From Phyto melanocephala (lineage: Eukaryota; Arthropoda; Insecta; Diptera; Rhinophoridae): a stretch of 64,000 nucleotides of DNA. The notes under the pieces were generated by a model that was given only the letters and a program-made list of their open reading frames with translations, had not been told where the DNA came from and searched no databases. Positions 43,601 to 55,600 of this stretch are shown one piece after another; position 1 is the first letter of the stretch, and each line of letters starts with the position of its first letter. The translations under genes were made by a program, and so were the position numbers. Where the stretch lies: contig OW799237.1 in NCBI GenBank assembly GCA_941918925.1, forward strand, positions 72,551,126-72,615,125, in the 5' to 3' direction.

Positions 43601-46600
43601 AAGTCACTAGTCATATTAATATGAATTATATGACATAGTACAATATGAGAGTCTACTTTGAATTGGCCCACTGTTTCATCTGTGTAAAGCATTTTTGAAG
43701 CGAAGCCTTAATACATTTAGTTGGGAATTATTTCATACTAGTTAATTTGAGGATTAGAAATCATTTGGACTTTGAATTTTTTTTTTTACTTTTTTTTCAT
43801 CTCTGTTAGAACATGTATATATATATTGTATATCTATTTTAAAATTATAACACAAAAAAGTCTTATACTATAATTAAGAAATTGTTAGACAAATTCGAAG
43901 CTGTGGTCTCAAAAATTATTTCTGAGAAAATCTAACAAATCGGTTTAAAAATAACTGAGATATAAGCACCAAAATACAAATGCTGTGATGTTTTTCCTAA
44001 AATTTACTAAAGAAAACCTATTTTTCAGTTTCTATACCAATTATGTAAAAAATCAAAATCAGTGATGGTGTCGGAATTTAATTTAACGATGTGGTCATTA
44101 TATCTACATATGTATGTACATGATGGCGAAGGGTAATATCTGTTTCGGCACGAGCAAATGTAGCACTCTTACTGGTTTTTAAATAAAAAGACAAATATAT
44201 CTCAAATATTTTTTGGCACTACCAAAGGTATTTCGGCCATTTTAATCGTTAATTTGGCCTTCCAATATTTTTTCCATAAAAATCAACATTGCTCAGCCCT
44301 ATATAGACACATTTGCTACTATTTATAGATTTGACATGCCTTAAGAAATATTTGTAAAGCAAATTTGGACAAATCGGTTATTAATCGGCGTAGCTACAGC
44401 AAAAATTTCCTTGAAAAAATATATATTCTTAAATCTATTTCTCAAGCTTCTAAATAATTTAATTTTGAAACACGATAAAGGCATTATATGACAAGCCATG
44501 GTAGGGTAGGTACGTAGAACAGGCAGCTGTTGAGCAGTTTCTTTGTTCCTTTGTGATACCTGAGTAGAATATAAAGAATAGAAGAGAAAGAGAAGTAGAC
44601 CAGTTCAGAGTCTGTGGCGGGAATCGAACCCGTAAACGTCAAACTATCAGATAGCACATTACTGACTAATCTACCGGGGCACTCATATTACAATCCATAG
44701 TATGGTATAATTTTACTTTTAAAAACTAACAAAATGGTTTGAACTGAATCAATATGGGTATCAAATGAAAGGGCTTGACTAGATAAATATAGTACATTAT
44801 AAGCAAAATTTAAGTCCATATGGTCGTCGCTATTAAATGGCGTAAAACAAATTTTTAAGTGGTTTAAATCTAGTATTTAAAAATGTACTTCTTCAACTCA
44901 ATAAAAGGTCTTGATCAGTCGAATATAGTAAACTATAAGTAAAGTATAAAATCCAAGATGGCGTCTGAAACAAAATTTCTTTCTCAATTCCAAGAATATG
45001 GGTGTTAAATAAAAAAGGCTTGATTAGAAGAATGTAGTTAAATAAATAAAAAAAAATAAAGATGGCGTTATACATAAAAAACAAAATGTCGTATAACATT
45101 AAGTCTAGGCTTAGCTACGATGTGGTATTTATAACTATGTACAGGATGGTTAAGGTTATTATAAGATTTTGCACGGCCGAATAAAACACTCTTACAACTT
45201 CAGATAGCAAACTTCTTAACGAATGAGGAAATTTTTTTATTTCGTTAATTACTCTACTCACTACAGAATAATTATTTTATCGTAAAAAGTACGCCCAAAA
45301 AGAAAACAAGTGCTATATTCGGCCGTGCCGAATCTTATATACCCTTCACAACATGTAGTCATGCAATAACAGTAGTTTGTATCACCATATATGAAATACA
45401 TACATACATATAAAAAACATACATATTTAAAAACATCCCAATGTAAAATTATAAATTTAAAATTTAAAAAAAAAATTAAAAAAAAAATTTTTAAAAAATA
45501 GTTAAAATATAAATAATAAATATAAAACAAAAAAAAAATTTAAAAAATAAATTAAAAAAAAATAATAATAAAAAAATAAATTAAATAAAAAAAAAAATAA
45601 AAAAAAACTAAAAAAAAATAATTAAAATATAAATAATATATATAAAACAAAAAAAAAAAAATAAAAAAAATAATAATAATAAAAATATTAATAATATATT
45701 AAATAAAAAATAAAAAAAATAAAAAAAAAATAAAAAAAAATTAAAAAAAAATCAAAAAAAAATTTTTTTTGGCTCAGCTAGGATTCGATGCCACGTTTAC
45801 TCTAGCCAGTATACACGTTTGTATGTATGTATGTTGTTGTTTTAATGTTGTTTATGTGAAAAAAGAGGTGGTCGTGGGTTTCTGCTCATATCTCAGTTGT
45901 TTATGTACCGATGTTTCTGATTTTCAATACCGATCTACTCCCGAATATTTCTAATACTTTAATACCTTACCCGAGTCTTAGCGATGTGGGGGGGCCTTGA
46001 TTTCAGCATACACATAGACAGACGGTCAGACGGACAGACTGACAGAGCTTAATCGACTCCCCTATTCATAAGCTTTCAGAAAATATATACTTTATGGGGT
46101 CGGAAATGAAAATTGTAGAAATTTCACACGGAATGACAAACCTATATATACCCTTTTTGCACTGTGTGAAGGGTATAAAAAATAAAGAATCTGGTATCAT
46201 GAAAGCTCACCATCACATAAACGTACAAGAAACGCTACCTTCAGTGCAAATGACATATCATCAGTACATTTATTTCTGGATGTGAATAAAAAATCTGTAA
46301 ATTTTGAAATTTTATTATAAAACTTGATTAGCAATTGTTTACATTTAGAAAAATAAACAAAAGTGACAGACATGAAATCAATTAGGACAAATAATTATGT
46401 TTTAGCTTTCAATAAAATATTGAATTAAATAGTTGATATTTACACACAACACTTGTAGTTCTGATCAAAAGAGTGCTGATGATGAAACCGTAGCTGGTTT
46501 CGAAAATGCATTCCATTCAGCTAGTATCGGATAACTAAATTTTCCTAGATATTCTGTCATTATCACATTGAACCACGTATGTCTTCAAATCAAATTTTGC

Positions 46601-49600
46601 AGGAGAAATACAATATTGCTTTTTTATATTTTCTGTTAGGAATGTGATATGAAAGGTATAAAAGTGCATTTGTACTACATTTTATTGAAATCTATTAAGT
46701 AGATTTAAGCTAAGAAGGACAGACAGACAAAAACATGTCTAAAAAATGTTTTGCATTGTGGATCGTTGACTATATACTCGTATACCGCCATCAAAATTTT
46801 GAAAATATATTTCATGTACAGACAATCTTTTTCAACAACTATATTATTGGTTATTAAGAGGATAATTCATGTTGAGGTTTCATGGCTCATCTTGCTAAAT
46901 TAAAGTGTATGTTAGAATGTTTAAATATCTTTATTAGAATACTTCCCTGTTTTTAGTGTTTATGCGTGTGTGTTAGTCTATGCAGAGCAATTTAATGAAT
47001 CATTTTGCGGCATATATCTTCTTTCTTTTCGTATTTGATGTGTTTTTGTTTTTGTTCTTAAAGAATGAAAACGTATGTTTTCTCTTTTATTATTCTTCCG
47101 CCACGTTATGCCAGTTAAATTTTTTCATGTTTATATTGGAAACTCCACTTTGCCTTTAAGTGGGTACTTAACAGATTGACTTTAAGTAGCAAGGGAGGAT
47201 GACAGGGCTTGTGTGTCTAATAGATTTTTTTGAAGTGGTCTTAAAACTACTAGACAAACAGAAGGACGGACAGACGAATGAAATGGTCCCTAACGCTTTA
47301 AGCAGTTTGCACACAAGTACGAATGTATGTTTAAGGGCTTCTGGATGTTTGTAAATATTTATATCTATTTAAGTTCATATACATACATACATACATATGT
47401 ATGCTAAGAACAGAATCTTATTTTAAGTATTTCAATTAAAACTAAAAATATACGATAATGTGTTAAATTTAAAATGAAATTTATTACCCTGCTAATTGCT
47501 GCTAAGATGTCAAGTGTGTGTAAAAGCAATTTTCTCACCCCAATTTGGCTCTTTTAAATTAAGAAACACTTTATGTTTATTCTCTTCGAGAAGGACTCAC
47601 ACACTTTGTAATTATGTTAAATCTTTTAATGACTTGAAAATCTACTTTTAAATGTGAAAACTAAATGTTCCCTTTTTTTGTTTTGTTTTTGGTTACAGAT
47701 TAATACCAACGGCATATTGACATTTAATATTGAATTTCCGGATTACATTAATCAACCATTTCCCTTCGAATATCCCTCCATCGCGGGTTTCTATTCAAAT
47801 GTGGATACAACGGGCGCTAATGATTCCACTAGTATTTCAATATTCTCTTCACAAGATCCCGAACAATTGCAAAAAGTTAGTGAATTGGTGCGCTACGCCT
47901 TTACGGAGCAAACAGATTTTGAAGCCACCGATATAGTTGTGGCCACCTGGCAGAATGTTGGTTATTTTGAATCGAAAACCGATAAGTTAAATACCTTTCA
48001 GGTAAGTTTAATAAAAATGTAGAAATCACATATCCTTTAAACACTTTATTTTAGGATAATTTAATTTTTTTTTTACCAACAACATCTTAACATATATTTT
48101 GATGTCATATACTTTTGAGAGTGATTTTTCCAAATTCATTTTACAGGTGGTTATTATTTCTGATGATCAAGACACTTTTGTGCAATTCTTGTATCCTTCT
48201 GGTGGTTTAAATTGGCTACAAGGTGAAAATGGTCCATTGGGTTTGCCAGATATCAGAGCTCAAGCCGGGTTTGTCGCCGAAGATGGTCGGTACTTCAATT
48301 TGGAAGGATCTGGTACAGAAAGTGTAAGTTCAACATTTTTTTAATTTCCTTATTTGTAAGGAATTATTAAAAATACTCCGTTTATATGAGTAGAATTGTA
48401 AATTCCTCCCTTGAGCAAAATTGGCTTTGTAAGTGACAACATCTATTTTTGACATATCTACCGCCATAAATTTATTGTAGAATAAAACCATAAAATCTTA
48501 CAAAAAAAAAATAGTAAGAGTGCTATATTTGACCGTGCCGAATCTTATATACCCCTCACAACGTGTAGTCATGCAATAACAATTGTATCACCATTCATCT
48601 CATTAGTATGAAATACGTACATACATACATTACTGTTTCATTATCCTTATAATGACTTTATCCGCTTAAAAACACTCCATTGTAAAATTAAAACTTTAGT
48701 TTATGTATGTATGTATGGAAAAAAAATTTTTTTTTTCCTAACTGGGTCTCGAACCTACATTCATCCAGTTTGTATTGGTGTGAAAAGACGAGGAAGTCTA
48801 CGTTTTTTTCATAATATCTCAGTTGTTTAAAAAGTGATTTTTATGATTTTCAATACCAATCTGATCCCAAATATTGTGGATGTTTTGGTACCTTACACTG
48901 GTCTTGGAAATGTCTGGGGGCTTCAGAAAGTTGTTTTCAACATACACATGGAAATATAGACAAACGGACAGGCAATGCTTTATTGACTTCACTATTTATA
49001 AGCTTTCAGAAAATATATACGTTATGGGGTCGGAAATGTAAATTGTAGAATTTTCACACGGAATGACAAACCTATCTTTTCCCTTACACTCACTGTTAAG
49101 GGTATAATAAAAATTAATTAATAAATCTTGAGTGATGAACCTTCACCAAACAAAAAATAGCTAAAGATAAACCAAATAAAAAAGTTTCAGATGTGAAAAA
49201 AACGATTTGCATTAAATGCAATCAATTATAAAATGCCTCACGATTTGCAGCAATACACATAGCAAATATGATAAAAGCAAATTTGAACAGGAACCCCAAT
49301 TGATTTGAAAAAATGTCGATACATTTTAATGCATTTATAACACTAAGGGGATCGAAAAACATATGTATGTATGTATGTATGAATGTGTGTCGGTCTTTTG
49401 AAAGTTAACATCTGTTGCGCCTTTTTTATGAAAATCAAATATTTAAAGATACAATTTTTTATAAACAAATAAAAAAGTTAAAATTAACTCATTTATCATT
49501 TAAGTCATTCTAAGTATATTTTGTATTTGTGTATTATATTTTTATTAATAATTATTTTGATTTCTTTACAAAATTTGTTTATATATACAATATATCGCAC

Positions 49601-52600
49601 TTAATCAACATGATGGCATTAACTTGAAATTCTAAAAATTTCACTTTTTGCGAAAAATCTACTAATAACATCTATCCACTACACAAATTTTACTCTTTCA
49701 TCTAAAAAAAAACGTGAACATTTTTGTGATATTTCAGTTACTAATTTTGTTTCAAGAAAACATCAGTTAAGACTACAGGGCAGCACAAACATTGTGATTA
49801 AATTTAAAATATTATTATAAAATACGTACTTACAAAAGTATGCGTTATGCTTTACAATAAAAATACTGAATAATAGAACGAAACAGAACAACATTGGAAT
49901 AAACTAAAACTGAATCAGAACAAAGATGAAATATAAATTTAACACTAAACATGCTTGAATGTTTTGATAGTAGATTTGTCAAACTTTATATTAAAAAAAT
50001 TATATCGAAAAATTTTCTTCAAATTGCTTTAACCTTATATAATAACACCATGATTTCAGGCTAGCTCGTAATAAGTATAACTTCTGACCACTTTTTGAAA
50101 CAATGATAATTTAGCCAAAAATAAAATTCATCAGAAAATAAAATTTTCTTGTGAAGAGTGCTATGAGATCTTCGAGCTGAACCGAAATCTCTAAAATATG
50201 GAATAAACTAATTTTATTAAATTAGGTAAATACATATGTATGTATTAATAACAATTGTAATATTGTTTGCCATTTTCTTTTCGAATAAACAAGTTTTTCA
50301 AAACATATTTAAAATATAAAAAAACAAGAAAGAGTTTTATACTGATTATAATATATAAAACAAGAAGTAACTAAAGCGGCAACGCGATTAAAATTAGTAG
50401 TCCTTAAGAACTATTTTTCTTTCTTTTAGGCCCGTTTCTTAAGTGAAAAATCTAATGTTGGCATACCTGGTGTCTACCTGTATCACGTCGGACCCTTTGA
50501 CTACGAACGCAATGTGCAGGCCCCGACGAATCAAGACACATTAACCGAATCACCTTTTTCCTCTAAGTCCTGTGCCGAAGCCGGTAAACGTGTTTGCAGT
50601 CAACATGCCCAATGTACTGACAAAGAAGAGGGCTTCTGTTGTGTATGTCAGCAGGGTTTTTATGGCAATGGAGAGGTCTGTATCAAGGATGATTTTCCTG
50701 TGCGCGTTACTGGTTCAATAATTGGTGAATTAAATGGTGAAGTGATTAATGAACGTTCCAAATTGCAATCGTATGTTGTGACAGCTGATGGTCGCAGTTA
50801 CACCGCAGTGACGCCCATTAGCACTGAATTGGGCACAAATTTAAGATTGGCTTTGCCCATTGTCAGTTCGATTGGTTGGTTGTTTGCTAAACCCTTGCAT
50901 AGCACCTCAAATGGCTACCAGTTGACGGGTGGTGAACTTTTGCACATCTCTAAGTTAAGTTTTGAATCCGGTGAAGTGCTACTGATTAATCAAACTTATG
51001 AGGGTCTCAACTATTGGGATCAATTGTCGGTAAGAATTGATTTGCATGGTCAGGTGCCACGTATAGATCATGCTTTAAAATTGCACATGGCAGAGTTTAC
51101 AGAGGAATATCGTTTTATTACACCCAAAGAATTGCATTCCGTGCAGGCTCATGTCTTGGAAATTCCCGAAGAGAATAAAGTTATTAATTTCCAACTAGAA
51201 CAAAATATCTATTTCGATCGTTGCCTACCGGATCAACAGGATTCTGTAGTGGGTACTACGTATTTCCAAAAGATTTCAAAAATTATGTTGGATTATTTTG
51301 AACGAGATCAAGCCTTGCGTACCAGTATCTTAACAGTTGCCGGTGTTAGCGCCATGTCGAATGTCTGCACCGATGGTACTGCAGTCTGTGGCGAGAACAT
51401 GGTGTGCATACCGTATGACGATAACTACAGATGTGATTGTGTGCATGGTTATGGGCCTCAAGTTACCGACTCAGGGTCTGAAATTTGTGTTGATATCGAT
51501 GAGTGTGCCTCAGGTACTCATGCTTGCAGTGAGCATGCTGTTTGTTCCAATAACGAAGGTGGCTTTTCATGTGTGTGCTTGAATGGTTACGAAGGCAACG
51601 GCTTTAGATGCCTGAGTAATGCTAGCAACATAGCTGATAATATTGAGTCATCAACGCCAAGTGGTACGGGTGAAACAATTATAAATGTTGATCAATTACC
51701 AATATACCCAGACCAACAAGGAGTTCTTGTCACAGAACATCAACCACAACCTCAATATCCTTATCACACAGATAATTGCTATCGTTGCTCGCCCTATGCT
51801 GATTGTTTTGAAGGAAGATGCGAATGTCGTGAAGGCTTCTCAGGCGATGGTTTCTATTGCACTAGCAATTGTGGTCACGATGAGGCCTGGGAAGAGGGCA
51901 GATGTGTTAAGGTTATTTATGAAGAACCAGATATTGAGCCCAGATGTAATTTCTTTGGTGATTGTACTTGTGACGATGGCTATGAACTTATGGAAGACAT
52001 TCAAATGTGTCGCTACGTGGGTAATTTTAATATCGATCATAGACCAGAAGATTTTGGTAAGTTTGTTAATTTATTAACAAAATAAAAATGAGTTTTTGCA
52101 ATTTCTATTTTACAAACAAAAACACTAGTGCCCTGCGATGTAGAATTTAACTGCCATTCTAATGCTTCGTGTGAATGGTTTGAGGTGGAATTAAGACATA
52201 TTTGCACTTGCAAGGCGGGCTATTATGGTGATGGTTATAATTGTGCTATTATTGATGAATCCTGCGCTGTGGTAAGACTTTGCTTTATAGTTAAATATAA
52301 GTGTATTTGTTTATTGTTTCTTTCTTAGAAACCCGAAATTTGTGATCCTCAAGCCGAGTGTATTTACAATGAAATTTTAGGGCATTCTGAGTGCAAATGC
52401 AAACGAGGTTATGAGGGAGATGGTTATCGTTGCTCTTTAGCTCCAGAATGTTTGGAAGATTTAGACTGTGGTCAAAATGCTTTTTGTGATCGTGACGTCT
52501 GCCAGTGTCAGTCTGGTTTCGAACGTGACATGTCTGATTTGTGTGTAGTGCCTGGTAGTTGTGGTACCGTATTCTGTGGTTCCAATGCCTTGTGCAAATA

Positions 52601-55600
52601 CGATCAACGTCAAGATGTTAAATATTGCGATTGTATGGATGGTTATGAAGGTGATGCTTTAGTTGGCTGTAAAAGTAAACCGATACCATGTAATGTTCAA
52701 TTCAATTGTGGTGTTCATGCCAGCTGTGAGCCAACTGAGTAAGTGTTTGCTTAATGTGTTAGAAATTATAAAAAAAGAACTCCAGAACGATTTATGCAAT
52801 TTCGCAGTGATCCTGCCAATTACGAGTGCCAATGTAACGCTGGCTTCAACGGTGATGGCTATATTTGTGTAGAAGATCAAAATTGCTTAAACACTCCACA
52901 ATTGTGTGACATGAATGCTGTATGTATGTCTACCAATACTGGCTTGGTTTGCGTTTGCAACAAGGGTAAGTGAGATATATAATATATAAAATGTTCCCTA
53001 CTAATAAGAAAAATCTCTAATGCCATTGCTTTAGAGCGAAGAATAACCAAGGAAAGATATATTGAAACTCTAACTAAGATAAACAGTTTCTCTCTTCTAT
53101 TTGCAAAAGGTACATATGGGTAACTCCATGTTAAATCAACCAAGGGGTGTACCTTATCTATTTCGAAGTTTATAATTTTTCGTACATATATTTAGCATAT
53201 TATAGAATTTAAAAAAATTCAAAGTTTAAAGTGATTGACTTATCTAGATCCGAAAATATGGGATCCTGAAAATCGGAAACTTGTTTAAATGTAATTTTCT
53301 GGAAAAGTATTAGACTTAGGTACGTAGTTCAGCAGCGTCGTTCAAACGTTATCAGTTTTCTTTTGATTTGGTATAAAAACATACGTTTTTTCCTATAAAG
53401 ATCAAGGGTTATTTTTTGTAATCTTAAGGTCGAGTGGATATGTCTGTGAAAGCGACATTTTTAAAAATGAAGCAAAAACTATATACGTATGTATGTGAAA
53501 AACGATTTTCTTCTCTATTGTTGTGATACATTTTAAATGGGATGACTTTTTAAGATCCAGAAATATAAATCAAATTGTTAATATAGTTTAGGGTACAAAA
53601 TAAATATTTTGATGCATTAACATGCAATGATAAAATGAATATACACTTGTACCCCATATCATTTTTTTGTAGTGGTAAAATATGTCTATCAAAAACAGTT
53701 AAGTTGATTTAAAAGGGTATATGTACAAGTGTATAATTTTAACAAAACGTCCAACGTCATTTAAAATAATGATGGTACATATATTAGAATTAAACTGAGA
53801 AGCTTCTAGGTAACAAAATAGTTCTTATAGTTGCTAAGCGTTGACAGCCCATCCTTCGTTGTTGGCAAAATTTCCTTTTCGCCCATGCTCAGTAATGAAT
53901 ACTTTCAGTATACTTTTAGAGGTAGCGGAGCCAGCCTAGCTGATTATTTTTTTGTTTACCAATGTCTGTCAAACATCATATATAAAACAAACATTTTAGT
54001 CCGAAACCTTATATAAAAAAGGGGACTAAAAATTCTGTCCGTCTGCGCTATCATCTTATGTTATAACACCATGAATACTTCTATTATACATTTCTTATGC
54101 TTCTTTTTTGGTCATGGTGTTTTGTTTCAGCTTAAGAACTTCAGTTTGTTTTTTTCAAATGATATTCCATATAAAGGGTTGTCCATTTAGCGGTTTCAAA
54201 ACCGCCGGTCTGGCAAGGCTTTTGGGTGTCAAATATTTGTCATATGAAGTGTAATTTTTCGTTTTTCATTTTTAAATATGAATAATAATTGAATTCATTA
54301 TCAAAACGAACAGTTTAGTTCAAGGCATATTTATTCATAATATGCCTTGGTTTAGTTCTTGTAATCAGGATTTATTTTTAGTAAAAATTTCTAAGTGCTG
54401 AGTACATACGAAACTCTGTAGATACAACTGTAAAACTCTGCTTTCACAACTAAAAGACTACAAAAGTGGTGTTTCAGATGTGGCTAGAACAACAGGTTTT
54501 CAATGATGATGTTTTTAAAGTTTTCTTCAGCGACAAATCCCTTTTCTCAATTTTACGGTTATGTTAACAAGCCAAATTGTTGCATATGGAGCATTGTATC
54601 CGGAAAAAGTTACTGTTGGGTGCGCATTATGTTATGGAAGCTTCATCAGGCTCTGAATTTTTCAAAAATTTCGCTGGGTTTGTACCTTTTTTAAAGATAA
54701 TAGCTATTTCTATTAGTTGTATTCCTAAAGAATTTGCAGCAACTTACCCAAAATATAAAATTTCGAACAGTTGGTATCTTAAAAACTTAAAACCATGAAC
54801 TTTTTTAATTTAATGGTATATTTTTTTATATTTATGCAATAGTTGTTACAAGTTACTTTTTTATTTTGGTTACAATTTGCAATTTTTATTTAAATTTAAA
54901 CATTAAAATTTCTATCTTCCTCTGTCTTCATATGAAACTTTTGACGACGACCCTGCCTCTCCACTACATGTAGTACAAAAACTGTAACCAAATATTGCTA
55001 AACCCAACAGTATGTTTAAATACCCATTATTACGATCCCACGTCAAGGGATGAGAAAAGAATTCTCTTAGACCCTCTACAGTTGATATTCTGTGAGGCAG
55101 GGCTTTCGGATTGGAACCAATAGTGGCATTAACATTTGTATTTGGTGTAACGTACTGGGTGGCAATATTTCTAGGTACATAAGGGTTTTTCTTGGACATT
55201 AAAGCTTTAGAGCTTTTCTTCAAATGATTGGCGATATAGTTTTGCTGCTGACTCGGAAAAGCTGTTTTAGCACTTGGTGGTGGTCTATGAACGTAATTAA
55301 TGTCAGTTGATTTTTTCGACGAATAGTTACACATACACGATTTGCAGTTAAACGGCAGTAGAAATGTTATCTTAGAGCATGGATAAGTGTAAAATCTTGC
55401 TAGCCGACCAAATAAACTTAAAGCGAACATTTTTTAACCGAAATAAGAGTTTTTTTTTGATTTAATTAAAAATTTCACAAAATAATTTTTCTGTATTACA
55501 TAAAGAAATTTAAAATTTTTTTTAGTTATTACGAAGACATTGATTTCAAAAAGAAAATGTTTATACAAATTTTTTACAGGTTTCTATGGTAATGGCTCCA

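Noticed and set aside
51337..52077. Alternative frames inside Ndg exon 4
   Set aside because: They are shadows of the nidogen frame, which has clear EGF cysteine patterns.
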